Assembly: GCA_019235415.1 (NCBI GenBank)
Contig: JAFAKN010000313.1
Coordinates: forward strand, 1-40,558
Length of the DNA stretch: 40,558 nt
From: Alphaproteobacteria bacterium
Lineage (GTDB): Bacteria > Pseudomonadota > Alphaproteobacteria > Reyranellales > Reyranellaceae
Direction: 5' to 3'
In this document: piece by piece, positions 23,636 through 32,076 of the stretch
How positions within the stretch are numbered: position 1 is the stretch's first letter
Layout of the letters: each line of letters starts with the position of its first letter
Translations under genes and position numbers: made by a program
The notes under the pieces: model-generated
Database searches by the model: none
What the model saw: only the letters and a program-made list of their open reading frames with translations
What the model was told of the DNA's origin: nothing

Positions 23636-24355
23636 CTATAGGCGCCGCGCGCGCAGGTGCAGGAACAGCGGCACGCGCTGCCAGCGGCGGTCGCCGGGCG
23701 AATGGATGTCATGCTCCGGGACCGCCGGCTCGCGTAGCGCCTCGACGACGAAGCCGGCCTCCTCGAGCGCGAGGAAGTAGCTCTCGATGGGCCGGTGCCG
23801 GCTGTGGAAGGTCATCTCCAGCCCATTGCGTTCGGCGGTATCGCTGTAGGCGAACGTGCCGAGATAGTCGCCGGCGATCGTGAACGGTGCGCTATCGGCC
23901 CTGCCGTCGAAGCGTCCGGCCGAATTCAGCGGATGGACGATCGCCAGGCAAAGCCTGCCGCCCGGCTCGAGGATGCGCGCGATCTCCCGCACGGCGCCGG
24001 GCATGTCGTCGATGTCGTGCAGCGACATGAAGGCGACCGCGAGGTCGGTGCAGCCGCTTTCGACCGGCAACGCCGCGGCATCGCCGAGCCGAATGTCCAT
24101 CGCCGGATCGAGCGCGCGCGCCGCGGCCACGAGGGAAGGCGAGCCATCGATGCCGATGACCTGGTGGCCGAGGGCCTCGAGATCGCGCGTCAGCCGACCC
24201 TCGCCGCAGCCCACGTCGACCGTCCGGCGGCCTGGCGGCGGCAGCAAGCGGAGGAACAGGTCGCGATGAAAGCGCCAATAGCTGTCGTGTCCGGGCGTGC
24301 GCGCCCAGCGGATCCAGCGCTCGGCTTCATCTTCCCAGGAATCGCGCAGAGGCAT
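23636..24355 (-). CDS. Class I SAM-dependent methyltransferase
   Basis: A 239-aa methyltransferase of the UbiE/Methyltransf_11 type. Motif I is VDVGCGEGRLTRDL, the acidic ribose-binding strand is VIGIDGSPSLV, the next block is GDAAALPVESGCTDLAVAFM, and the post-core block is REIARILEPGGRLCLAIVHP. The start at 24355 gives MPLRDSWEDEAERW, a natural opening; an upstream start at 24448 would add 31 unlikely residues. The acceptor substrate is unknown. It follows the divergent MFS pump and lies 50 nt from the ada start. Confidence 0.87.
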   Translation of the reverse strand: MPLRDSWEDEAERWIRWARTPGHDSYWRFHRDLFLRLLPPPGRRTVDVGCGEGRLTRDLEALGHQVIGIDGSPSLVAAARALDPAMDIRLGDAAALPVESGCTDLAVAFMSLHDIDDMPGAVREIARILEPGGRLCLAIVHPLNSAGRFDGRADSAPFTIAGDYLGTFAYSDTAERNGLEMTFHSRHRPIESYFLALEEAGFVVEALREPAVPEHDIHSPGDRRWQRVPLFLHLRARRL

Positions 24356-24465
24356 GACGTTGGCCGATGTCGTCAGGGGCGCGGAGCATGCATCTCGCGG
24401 CGCAAAACATCCAGTGCGCCTGAGATTTGACCGGGCACGCGGAAACATGATCAGTCGCCGACAAA

Positions 24466-25914
24466 ATGTCGGAGGAAACCACCAACCTGGGATGGAGCGC
24501 GCTGCTCAAGCCCGCCTGGCTGCCCGCGGTGGCGGTGCTGGTGGGCGGCGTGCTGCTGCATTCCATGAACGTGCTGATGCTCGCTACCGTATTGCCGAGC
24601 GTGGTGCGGGAGGTCGGCGGTGCGCCGCTGATGAGCTGGACCGCCAGCGCCTTCCTTGCGTCGTCGATCGTCGCGGCGACCTGCACCGGCTATCTCTCGT
24701 CGATCATGGGCGCCCGCACGGTGTTCTGCGCCGGCGCGCTGATCTTCGGGGTGGGGGCGCTCACCTGTGCGCTGGCGCCGTCGATGGGCCAGATCGTGGC
24801 CGGCCGCTTCGTGCAGGGCTTCGGCGGCGGGCTGTTGTCGGCGATGGCCTATGTGCTGGTGCGCAACACCTTTCCCGACGCCCTGTGGCCGCGGGCCATT
24901 GCGCTGCTTTCGGGCTCCTGGAGCCTGTCGATCCTGGTCGGCCCCATGGTGGGCGGCCTGTTCGCCCGCTATGGCAACTGGCGTGGTGCGTTCTTTGCGG
25001 TGGCGGGTATCGCTTGCCTGCTGGCGCTGGTTGCGCGGCGCGCCCTGCCGCGCAGCGCGTCGAGCGGCCGGGCCGCGCGCGTGCCCGGCTTGCGCGTCGC
25101 GCTGATCTGCGCCGCCATCGCGGCGATGTCGCTCTCGGCCATCGCGACGCATCCCGCTGCCAAGGTCGCCCTGTTTGGCGCGGCCCTGCTCGCCCTCGTG
25201 CTGATGCTGGTCGCCGACCGCCGCTCGGCGCGGCCGTTGCTGGCGACCGATGCCTTTTCGCTCGGCACCCAGACCGGCTTGGCGTTGTGGCTCGCCCTGT
25301 TCGCTGCCATCGCTTACAGCCCCTTGCAGATCTTCGTGCCGATCTTCCTGCAGGGCCTGCACGGGCTCGACCCGCTGGGCGCCGGCTACATGGTGGCCGG
25401 TGCTTCGCTGGGCTGGACCGGCGTGTCGGTGGTGGTCGCCGGCACGCCATCCGAGCGCACGGGCCGCCTGCTGGTGATCGGGCCGGTCCTGATGCTGCTG
25501 GGACTTGCCAGCATCGCTTTGTTGATGCCGCTCGAGCCGGCGCCGCTGGTATTTCCCGCGATCGTCCTGACCGGCGGCGGTATCGGCTGCTGCTGGGCCT
25601 TCATCGCCCAGCGCGCCATGACGGGCGCCCGCAAAGGCGAGGAGGACATCGCCGCCTCGTCGGTCGCCACCGTGCAGCAGACCGGCTTCGCGCTGGGCGC
25701 GGCGCTGGCCGGCATGGTGGCCAACGCCGCCGGCCTGTCGTCCGGGCTCGGCCGCGCCGAGATTGCCGGTGCCGCTTTCTGGGTGCCGGCAAGCTTCACG
25801 CTGGCCGCCCTGCTGGCGATCACCGCCGGCCTGCGCCTCGCCCAGGTATCTTCACCTCCCCTTCGCGGAACCCGCGAAGGGGAGGTGGCCGCGCAGCGGC
25901 CGGAGGGGTCATAG
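24466..25914 (+). CDS. MFS multidrug-type transporter (DHA2-like) with repeat-encoded tail
   Basis: An inner-membrane pump of 482 aa with about 14 hydrophobic helices. The family features are LHSMNVLMLATVLPSVVREV (helix 1), WTASAFLASSIVAATCTGYL, the loop motif SIMGARTVFCAGAL, GRFVQGFGGGLLSAM and the helix 5 block SLSILVGPMVGGLFA. It probably exports small hydrophobic compounds. The protein proper ends near ITAGLRLAQV. From 25855 the frame enters the palindromic repeat and adds SSPPLRGTREGEVAAQRPEG plus a final Ser before stopping inside the element. Confidence 0.9.
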   Translation: MSEETTNLGWSALLKPAWLPAVAVLVGGVLLHSMNVLMLATVLPSVVREVGGAPLMSWTASAFLASSIVAATCTGYLSSIMGARTVFCAGALIFGVGALTCALAPSMGQIVAGRFVQGFGGGLLSAMAYVLVRNTFPDALWPRAIALLSGSWSLSILVGPMVGGLFARYGNWRGAFFAVAGIACLLALVARRALPRSASSGRAARVPGLRVALICAAIAAMSLSAIATHPAAKVALFGAALLALVLMLVADRRSARPLLATDAFSLGTQTGLALWLALFAAIAYSPLQIFVPIFLQGLHGLDPLGAGYMVAGASLGWTGVSVVVAGTPSERTGRLLVIGPVLMLLGLASIALLMPLEPAPLVFPAIVLTGGGIGCCWAFIAQRAMTGARKGEEDIAASSVATVQQTGFALGAALAGMVANAAGLSSGLGRAEIAGAAFWVPASFTLAALLAITAGLRLAQVSSPPLRGTREGEVAAQRPEGS

Positions 25915-25991
25915 CAGCAGTGATGGGGCTTCGACCCCTCCGCCGGCGATTACGCCGGCACCTCCCCTTCGCGGCATCCGCGAAGGGGAGG
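25855..25991. repeat. Composite palindromic repeat element, copy 5
   Basis: A full element. The outer hairpins are CCTCCCCTTCGCGG-AAC-CCGCGAAGGGGAGG (25855-25885) and CCTCCCCTTCGCGG-CAT-CCGCGAAGGGGAGG (ending 25991). The inner hairpins are GGCCGCGCAGCGGCC and GCCGGCGATTACGCCGGC. It lies between convergent genes, contains the stop codon of the MFS gene, and ends 2 nt before the stop of the amidotransferase gene. Confidence 0.9.
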
Positions 25992-25993
25992 TC

Positions 25994-26773
25994 TCACGAT
26001 GTCTGCTGGTGCTCTTTGAGCGCGGTCCCGAACGCCTTGAACAGCGCCTGGTTGATCGGATTGTGCTGTGGATCGTACTCGGCGTGCCATTGGACGCCGA
26101 GCGCGAAGGCCGACGCATCGGCGATGCGGATCGCCTCGATCGTGCCGTCCTCGGCGATGCCCTCCACGACGATCCGCGCGCCCGGCTTGAGGATGCCCTG
26201 CCCGTGCAGCGAGTTGACCCGGATGCAGTCGCGTCCCAGCACCTGGGCGAACACGCCGTCGGGGGCCAGCCGCACTTCGTGACGGTCGGCGAACACCACG
26301 TTGGGGTCGGGATGGACCTCGCCGTTCTCCAGGCGTGGCATGCGATGGTTCATGCGCCCGGGCAGCTCGCGGATCTCGGGGTGCAAGGTGCTGCCGAAGG
26401 CGACGCTCATCTCCTGAAAGCCACGGCAGATGCCGAACAGGGGCACGGCCCGGTCGACGCAGCGCTTGCACAGCTCCAGCGCAATCGCATCGCGCTCCGA
26501 ATCATAGGGTTCGTGCTTGGGATCGGGCTCCATGCCGAAGCATGTCGGATGGACGTTGGCGCGGGCGCCGGTCAGCAGGATGCCGTCGACCGAGTCGAGC
26601 AGGGCGTCGACGTCCGTAATGTGCAGATTGCCGGCGAACATCAGGGGCAGGGCACCGGCCACCTCGGCGAGGGCCCGCAGGTTGCTGCGCCCGACGATCT
26701 GCACGTTGTGCCGGTCGTTGATGACATGCGCGTTTCCGATCACACCGACCACCGGTTTCGCCACGCCAGCCAT
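25994..26773 (-). CDS. Class I glutamine amidotransferase-like hydrolase, PuuD family
   Basis: A 259-aa protein of the gamma-glutamyl-gamma-aminobutyrate hydrolase family (Peptidase_C26), which cleaves gamma-glutamyl amides in polyamine breakdown. The nucleophile elbow is LFGICRGFQEM, and the catalytic His-x-Glu is GVQWHAEYD. The early TGARANVHPTCFG block is typical. The start is set at ATG 26773 (MAGVAKPVVGVIG); a GTG two codons upstream is possible. It is on the same strand as the nucleoside hydrolase upstream, about 107 nt away. Confidence 0.9.
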   Translation of the reverse strand: MAGVAKPVVGVIGNAHVINDRHNVQIVGRSNLRALAEVAGALPLMFAGNLHITDVDALLDSVDGILLTGARANVHPTCFGMEPDPKHEPYDSERDAIALELCKRCVDRAVPLFGICRGFQEMSVAFGSTLHPEIRELPGRMNHRMPRLENGEVHPDPNVVFADRHEVRLAPDGVFAQVLGRDCIRVNSLHGQGILKPGARIVVEGIAEDGTIEAIRIADASAFALGVQWHAEYDPQHNPINQALFKAFGTALKEHQQTS

Positions 26774-26880
26774 TCGCACTCGCCGCAGAAAGTTTTGCCA
26801 AGATCGCCTGGAAACTAGCTCATTTTATGCCAAACGCGGCCATCCAGGCATGTTTGTTTGGAGGGCAGCCATAAGAAAAG

Positions 26881-27840
26881 CTAACTGTGATGCGGCGGCG
26901 CGAAGCCGACCAACGCGGTAAAGAGGCTGGCCAGACGCTCGATCCGCGCCTCCTCCACGAGGGTGACGGCGGGGGTGCCTAGCCTGCCGGACGGGTCGAC
27001 CACGGTCATGCCGCGCGTCAGGCCGGGCGCCAGGGCGACCGCCACGGAGGCGCTGAGCGAGCGCGTCACGATCGCCGGCTCGACCACGACGGCCGCGGCC
27101 AACGGATCGATCAGGAACAGGCAGTCACCCAGGCCCTGCCGGATGTGGCGCCTGCGATCGTGCTGTACCAGGGCCCGTGCGAATGCCGTGTACGGACTGT
27201 CCGGCGCCGCCGTGAACATGCTGTCGATCTCGGCGCCCTGCAGGGCATGGGCCAGGCACGACTCCCAAGGCACCAAGGTTAGGTCGAGCGCGGCCCGGAA
27301 AACGTCGCCTGCCGCCTCCGGGTCGGCGAAGATGTTGAATTCGGCCGCCGGCGTGACGTTGCCGCGCCCGGTCAGGGTGCCGCCCATGATGGTCAGCCGG
27401 CCGATGCCCGCGGCGATTCGCGGCGCCTGCTTCAGGGCCAGCGCGAGGTTGGTGAGCGGGCCGATCATCAAGAGGTCGACCCGCTCGCCCGCACCGGCCG
27501 CCTGCGACAGCATCGAGATGAGGAACGCCACGGCGTCGGTCCCCGCGGCGGTCGCGACGCGCTCCGGCCGCGGCGCGCCGCCCAACCCGTCCTCGCCGTG
27601 GACATGGCGGGCGTCGATGCGCGGCTGGGCCAGCGGCTCGCCGGCACCGATGTGCACCGGGATGTCGACGCCGGCGACGGCAAGCACGGCGAGGATGTTG
27701 TCGGTGGCCGCCTCGAGGCTGACGTTGCCGAACACCGTGGTGATGGCATCGGGCGCGCGTCCGTTGGCGATCAGCAGCAACAGCGCCTGCGCGTCGTCGA
27801 CGCCGCCGTCGGTATCGAGGATCAACCGGTTGGGTGCCAT
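26881..27840 (-). CDS. Inosine/uridine-preferring nucleoside hydrolase-family protein
   Basis: A 319-aa calcium-dependent N-ribohydrolase-type protein that would split nucleosides into base and ribose. The N-terminal metal motif is ILDTDGGVDDAQAL (DTDxGxDDA); further ligands lie in AEFNIFADPEAA and FLIDPLAAAV. In the last, family members usually have a catalytic His (HDP), which is Ile here, so specificity or activity may differ. The start at 27840 has AAGGA 6 nt upstream. It is divergent from the toxin-antitoxin pair. Confidence 0.88.
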   Translation of the reverse strand: MAPNRLILDTDGGVDDAQALLLLIANGRAPDAITTVFGNVSLEAATDNILAVLAVAGVDIPVHIGAGEPLAQPRIDARHVHGEDGLGGAPRPERVATAAGTDAVAFLISMLSQAAGAGERVDLLMIGPLTNLALALKQAPRIAAGIGRLTIMGGTLTGRGNVTPAAEFNIFADPEAAGDVFRAALDLTLVPWESCLAHALQGAEIDSMFTAAPDSPYTAFARALVQHDRRRHIRQGLGDCLFLIDPLAAAVVVEPAIVTRSLSASVAVALAPGLTRGMTVVDPSGRLGTPAVTLVEEARIERLASLFTALVGFAPPHHS

Positions 27841-27874
27841 GTTCCGTCCTTGAGCAGTGAGGTTGGCGTGGTGT

Positions 27875-27904
27875 ATGTTCAACATATTCGCTAATTGTTC
27901 AACA
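27875..27904. promoter_or_regulatory. Paired operator-like sites before the toxin-antitoxin operon
   Basis: The near-palindrome TGTTCAACA occurs twice, at 27876-27884 and 27896-27904, with starts 20 bp apart, about two helical turns. The first is extended to a perfect ATGTT-C-AACAT. The second ends 11 nt before the antitoxin ATG. Such spacing suits two dimers of an autoregulating antitoxin binding the same DNA face. Confidence 0.5.
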
Positions 27905-27915
27905 CGAGCCGGAAA

Positions 27916-28212
27916 ATGGCGAAGTCTAGGGCAAGAGTTCGAGCAAGGACCGGGCGCGCCTCGCCGGAAGAGCGCTTCGAAGCGGTCATCAGAGCGGCCG
28001 AGCGATCGGGCCTGCTGAAGAGCAAGGATACCCGGATCAGCGGCAGGGTAAGTCCCGTGCTTGTGGCGCAGGCGAAGAGGCGGACGGGCATTGCGAAGGA
28101 TACCGACTTGATCGAGTTCGCGCTGGCAAGCGTCGCCCTCGAAGACGGGTTTGCCGAGACGTTCAGGAAATTGCGGGGAACGGTCGATCCGAATGTGAAG
28201 CTCGGCTATTGA
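27916..28212 (+). CDS. Antitoxin-like protein of a PIN toxin pair
   Basis: A 98-aa basic protein. The N-terminal third is rich in Arg and Lys (MAKSRARVRARTGRASPEER). The C-terminal half reads ISGRVSPVLVAQAKRRTGIA then KDTDLIEFALASVAL, a strand-helix-helix arrangement like ribbon-helix-helix DNA-binding antitoxins, and the final VDPNVKLGY may bind the toxin. The start at 27916 follows GGAAA. The PIN gene begins 1 nt after its stop, so the pair is cotranscribed. Confidence 0.72.
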   Translation: MAKSRARVRARTGRASPEERFEAVIRAAERSGLLKSKDTRISGRVSPVLVAQAKRRTGIAKDTDLIEFALASVALEDGFAETFRKLRGTVDPNVKLGY

Positions 28213-28213
28213 G

Positions 28214-28780
28214 GTGCCGAGTTTCGACGTCGACGCCGCATTGCGTTGGGCGCGATTCGATCCTCGGCGACGGCTGAGACGTCGATCTGATGGCGATCTG
28301 CCGTTCGTTGACGGGCGGTTCCTGGTCGGTTCGGCGTTGCTTCTCGATACCTGTGTCTACATCGACCAGATGCAGGACAGATCGCCGGCGATTATCGATC
28401 AGCTGCTCGATTTCCGCTCGGCCAACCACTCGACCGTCGCGATCCAGGAGCTGATGCATACGGCCGGGGTCCTGGACCCCGATGATTCGCGGACGCCAGC
28501 AGCGGTCGAGGCCATACGCAAGGTGATCCGGGCAATGCCCGCGCATCGTGTTCATGCGCCCGACGCTGACATTCTCGTCCGGGCGGCCTTGCTGGCCGGC
28601 ATCGTGTGTCGCCTGCAAGGCTACGCTGGCGGGGCCAAAAGGCGAGCGCTGCAGGATTCCATGCTCTTCCTGCAGGGGCAAAGGCTCGGCCTCGCGATCC
28701 TTACGGCGAACATCCGCGACTTCGACTGCCTGCTGCAACTCGTTCCAGTCGGGCGCGTGCTTTTCTACCGCCGGGCGTAG
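28214..28780 (+). CDS. PIN-domain ribonuclease toxin (VapC-like)
   Basis: A 188-aa PIN-fold nuclease, probably cleaving RNA when freed from its antitoxin. The conserved acidic residues are visible: Asp in LLLDTCVYIDQM, Glu in VAIQELMHT, Asp in APDADILVRAALLAG, and Asp residues in ILTANIRDFDCL. It begins with GTG at 28214, just after the antitoxin stop, with GAGG at the junction. It is longer than typical VapC (about 130 aa), owing to an N-terminal extension of about 40 residues rich in Arg. Confidence 0.82.
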   Translation: MPSFDVDAALRWARFDPRRRLRRRSDGDLPFVDGRFLVGSALLLDTCVYIDQMQDRSPAIIDQLLDFRSANHSTVAIQELMHTAGVLDPDDSRTPAAVEAIRKVIRAMPAHRVHAPDADILVRAALLAGIVCRLQGYAGGAKRRALQDSMLFLQGQRLGLAILTANIRDFDCLLQLVPVGRVLFYRRA

Positions 28781-28811
28781 AATGTAGAGTCCGAACTCCT
28801 ACGACCGCACC

Positions 28812-29051
28812 GTGTTCGACAAGGAGCTGGGCGGTCTCACCGAACTGGTTCGCGAGACAGCGCCTCACGTGTGGCAGCTGCTCGATTGGACGTCGCGCGG
28901 CGACGTCGTGGTCATCGAATTCCAAAGCACTTCCACTGCCGGCGGCAGGCGCATCGACCGGCGTGGCATCGACAAGTTCCGGCTGCGCGAAGGACGGATC
29001 GTCGAGGAGAGGGTGTATGCGGATACGGCGGAGGCGCGCGGCATCGCCTAG
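28812..29051 (+). pseudogene. 5'-truncated NTF2/SnoaL-like fragment
   Basis: A 79-codon frame (GTG start) carries the second part of an NTF2-like domain: WQLLDWTSRGDVVVIEFQST, then GIDKFRLREGRIVEERVYAD. Members are usually 120-150 aa, and the first helices are missing. The frame is closed by a TAG just upstream (near 28784), directly after the PIN gene. It is most likely a remnant cut when the toxin-antitoxin pair arrived, although a short functional protein cannot be excluded. Confidence 0.5.
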
Positions 29052-29174
29052 CCCGAACCGCTCGTTCGTCCGCCCTGAGGCGCCTGCCGCGAGGCGGGTC
29101 GCTTCGACCAGCACCGAAACGACGAAAACGACGGGACTTCTAGGGTTTGGCCATCCACAACCAGGGAGAAGCTC

Positions 29175-29486
29175 ATGACTGATCTTCATGCCATCCGAGA
29201 TGGACTCGTCGTCACCGCCTTCTGGGAAGCCAAGCCAGCCGAGGTCGACGAAGTGGCGGGGATTCTGCGCAAGTTCCTGCCGCAGGCCCAGCGCGAAGCT
29301 GGCGTCAAGGCGTTCCAGATCCACCAATCGCTCACCGAGCCGCAGAAGTTCTTCTTCTACGAGGTGTTCCGCGACGAGACGGCGTTCGCCGAGCATCAGC
29401 AGACCGAGCACTTCAAGACGCTGATCGCGGGCCAAGCGCTTCCCAAGCTCGCCAAGCGCGAGCGCACGCAGCACCGCTTCGTCTAG
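29175..29486 (+). CDS. Antibiotic biosynthesis monooxygenase (ABM)-domain protein
   Basis: A 103-aa ferredoxin-like-fold protein of the ABM/putative quinol monooxygenase family. It has the strand GLVVTAFWEAKPAEVDEVAG, the helix ILRKFLPQAQREAGVKAFQI, then KFFFYEVFRDETAFAEHQQT and EHFKTLIAGQALP. Such proteins act as cofactor-free oxygenases on quinols or as heme-binding proteins; the substrate is unknown. AGGGAG lies 6 nt before the ATG at 29175. It converges with the AraC-type regulator. Confidence 0.87.
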   Translation: MTDLHAIRDGLVVTAFWEAKPAEVDEVAGILRKFLPQAQREAGVKAFQIHQSLTEPQKFFFYEVFRDETAFAEHQQTEHFKTLIAGQALPKLAKRERTQHRFV

Positions 29487-29535
29487 TCGCCGTTAGGCGG
29501 CGCGCCTATCCTGCAGGCGCGCCGCCGCTGCGGCA

Positions 29536-30510
29536 TCAGCTGCCGACCGTTCCATCGGCTGGCCTCAGGAACTGGCGGGGCGGAGCACCGTAGCGGGCCC
29601 GGAAGGCGTGGATGAAGTTGCTCACGTGATTGTAGCCCACCCGGAATGCGATCTCCTTGAGCGGCAGCGCCTCCTGCTCGAGCGCCTGACGAGCATGCTC
29701 GAGGCGACGATCGCGCAGGATCTCGAATGGCGTGGCACCGAATTCCAGGCGAAATCCAATACCCAGGCGTCTTTCGCTGAGACCAACGGCATCCGCCAAC
29801 TCGCTGATCGCGGGTGGGCATCGCATGTCCGCGAGCAGGCGGTCCCGTGCTTCGTGGATGGCTGCCCGCTCGCGCGGGGCGAGCACGTCGCGCTGTTGGC
29901 GCGACATGGCGTGTGACGCAGCGCTCGCGGACTGCACCGCGAGAAGCTGCAGGACAATGCCCTCCATGAACAGCCGGCGCAAAGGACCGTTCAAGCCCGG
30001 CGCGAACAAGGCCATTGCTGCGTTTCGCATCGCGCTGTTGCTGCCGGCAGCGATGAACCGCTCGTCTCCCGAGCGAGAGTGTATCAGCGGATGGAGGACG
30101 GGAGGAAGTTCGCCGTCGAACAGACGCTCCACGCGACCGGGGTCGAGCGAATAGCCGGCCGAATGGAAGCGCACGCCGGCTTTCAGCATGTAGACGGAGG
30201 ACTCGGTCGACGCGCTATAGAGGATTGACGTTTCGCGCGTCGCGCGAGCCTTGGCACCATGCGCGAAATCGATGTCGACACAGCCTTCCAGCAGCACCTG
30301 CCCGACGACATGGCGGTCGACCTCGCGCATCGGCCCGATCCGCAGATCGCGCCGGGGGCTGACGTCGTTCAAGAACACATGCAAGGTGGGAGCCAGGCTG
30401 ATGCGCTCGATGGTGGCACACCAATACTCGTCATCGGCGACGAAACGCGGCGTCGTGGGCATGGAAAAATCTTCGATCGCCTCGCGCAACAGCCATTCGA
30501 TATTCGACAC
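29536..30510 (-). CDS. AraC-family transcriptional regulator
   Basis: A 324-aa regulator. The C-terminal AraC DNA-binding domain has two helix-turn-helix motifs: PPAISELADAVGLSERRLGI and LPLKEIAFRVGYNHVSNFIH, then AFRARYGAPPRQFL. The N-terminal 200 residues form an effector domain with no clear family (DVSPRRDLRIGPMREVDRHV). The start is set at GTG 30510, preceded by TTGGAG; a GTG at 30531 would add seven residues. Targets are unknown; neighbours on either side are the ABM gene and the sugar-pathway operon. Confidence 0.87.
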   Translation of the reverse strand: MSNIEWLLREAIEDFSMPTTPRFVADDEYWCATIERISLAPTLHVFLNDVSPRRDLRIGPMREVDRHVVGQVLLEGCVDIDFAHGAKARATRETSILYSASTESSVYMLKAGVRFHSAGYSLDPGRVERLFDGELPPVLHPLIHSRSGDERFIAAGSNSAMRNAAMALFAPGLNGPLRRLFMEGIVLQLLAVQSASAASHAMSRQQRDVLAPRERAAIHEARDRLLADMRCPPAISELADAVGLSERRLGIGFRLEFGATPFEILRDRRLEHARQALEQEALPLKEIAFRVGYNHVSNFIHAFRARYGAPPRQFLRPADGTVGS

Positions 30511-30649
30511 GCTAGACCGACTCCAAGGCACCTGACCGTTGCACCGCTGTCCCCCACAACCCTTGGCGCAAGCTGCACAACTTTTAACACTTGGATGTCA
30601 CATCGAGGAAGGCCGCTTTGGGCTTCCCGCAGCATTCAGAGGAAAACCG

Positions 30650-30830
30650 ATGCGACCGACAGTCGCTCTGGCGACAGCAGCTTTGTCACTGGTCGCCCCA
30701 TGCTGTCTTCACCGCCGATCGATCCTCCATTCGCACGGTGCAGGCATCTCCCGTCGAGAAGCTCGAGGACTATGTCATCGCGAGCGAAGTCGAGGGGCGC
30801 GGCTCCGGTCACAATGACGCTTGGATTTGA
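30650..30830 (+). pseudogene. Decayed, frameshifted start of a secreted-protein gene
   Basis: AGAGGA followed by ATG at 30650 begins a signal-peptide-like sequence (MRPTVALATAALSLVA). About 17 codons on, the natural continuation (HAVFTADRSSIRTVQASPVE then KLEDYVIASEVEGRG) is in another frame, as if one base had been inserted near 30698. That frame stops at 30830, directly against the end of the converging barrel gene. Only about 60 residues remain, so the gene is broken. The 320-nt gap between the AraC start and the barrel gene holds nothing else recognisable. Confidence 0.35.
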
Positions 30831-30831
30831 A

Positions 30832-32019
30832 TTAGAAGTCCAAGCTGTATTTTAGCTGGAAGCCTATCGTCTGGCCGGTGATTCCGAACGTCGTGCTTTG
30901 GCGTACGCCTGCGATGGCTGTGAGGCCGGCGAGCCAGGGCAGGCGGCTCCTGAATTCCTTGAGCTCGTAGGCGACCGCCAACCCATACAGGGAATCGGTG
31001 CGGAAGCTGCCGGCGGCAAAATCCTGCACGGAGCGCTGCGTCGTATGCGCGGCGAACGCCCAACCGCCTTTGCGCACCGTCGCAGCCAAGGTCAGGTACT
31101 CAACATCGCGGTCGAAGCCGCCTTGGCCGGTGACGGCCACGAATTCTCCCATCGGCTCGACGGTGAGGTCGTCCAGGAGGGGAAAGCGCCACATGGCCGC
31201 CGCCGACCACGCGTTCTCGTCGCGCGCGTCGAAGGCCGAGGCCTTCTGCCGGGAATAGCCGATCTGGTAGCTGAGCCCCGGAAGCCCTGGCATTTGCTGG
31301 CCGTTGAGGGCGAAGGCGAAGCTTTCGAACGTGCCGGTGTTGCCGGCCCCGCCGTCGTTGAGGCTGAGCAGTCCCGGCCGCACCGTTCCGGGAATCAGCG
31401 AGTTGGCCAGGAATGATGTGTCGTCGTGGAACACCTCGGCGGTGAAGCGATGACGCCCGAAGGCGCGGATGTCCCATCGCACCCCACCGCCGACCTTCTC
31501 GACCAGCTCGTAGTCGGTGTCGTAGTCGCCGCCATACAATCCTGGAGTGGCATACCAGCCGACGCCGAAGCGCGGATGGATCTTGCCGGCGTAGACGTGG
31601 AAGGGCTGCAGATGGATGATGCCGAACAGCCGCTGCACGAACAGGACCTGATCGGCGAACACCGTATCGGCCGTCTGCTCCTGGCCGCGATCGAATCGCA
31701 GGAGCCCGTTGATACTGAAGTGAGAGCCGAAATTCGTATTGGCGCGCGCCTCGGCGGCGGCAAACAAGCTGCTGTAGGGCCACGGCCCTTCCTCGTCCGG
31801 CCACACGCGGTTGAACTGCACATACCCTTCCATGTGTGCCTCGGACGTGAGGAAGGATTGCCGGTCCGAGATCGTGGGGACTGGAAAGTTGGGGGCGACA
31901 CGGATGGTGAATTCGCTGTCGGTCTCGACCGTATCTTCTTGCGCGGCGACCATCCGGGCGGACAGGACGATCGCCGCGACGAAGATCAGCGCCCATCCTC
32001 CACGCGCAACACTGGCCAT
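30832..32019 (-). CDS. Outer-membrane beta-barrel protein, porin-like
   Basis: A 395-aa exported protein. A signal peptide (WALIFVAAIVLSARMVAAQ) is followed by alternating amphipathic strands with many aromatic residues, for example HMEGYVQFNRVWP, FHVYAGKIHPRFGVGWYATP and GLSYQIGYSRQKASAF. It ends in a terminal Phe (LKYSLDF), the signal for outer-membrane barrel assembly. It has no family name that can be assigned by eye; the channel or receptor substrate is unknown. It is the last of five co-directional genes, 57 nt after the aminotransferase, which suggests a role in passing that pathway's product or precursor through the outer membrane. Confidence 0.8.
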   Translation of the reverse strand: MASVARGGWALIFVAAIVLSARMVAAQEDTVETDSEFTIRVAPNFPVPTISDRQSFLTSEAHMEGYVQFNRVWPDEEGPWPYSSLFAAAEARANTNFGSHFSINGLLRFDRGQEQTADTVFADQVLFVQRLFGIIHLQPFHVYAGKIHPRFGVGWYATPGLYGGDYDTDYELVEKVGGGVRWDIRAFGRHRFTAEVFHDDTSFLANSLIPGTVRPGLLSLNDGGAGNTGTFESFAFALNGQQMPGLPGLSYQIGYSRQKASAFDARDENAWSAAAMWRFPLLDDLTVEPMGEFVAVTGQGGFDRDVEYLTLAATVRKGGWAFAAHTTQRSVQDFAAGSFRTDSLYGLAVAYELKEFRSRLPWLAGLTAIAGVRQSTTFGITGQTIGFQLKYSLDF

Positions 32020-32076
32020 CGCCGGTGAGGGGCTCGTGCCGCTCGTATCGTCCTGGCAAGTTTGGCGAGTATCGCC

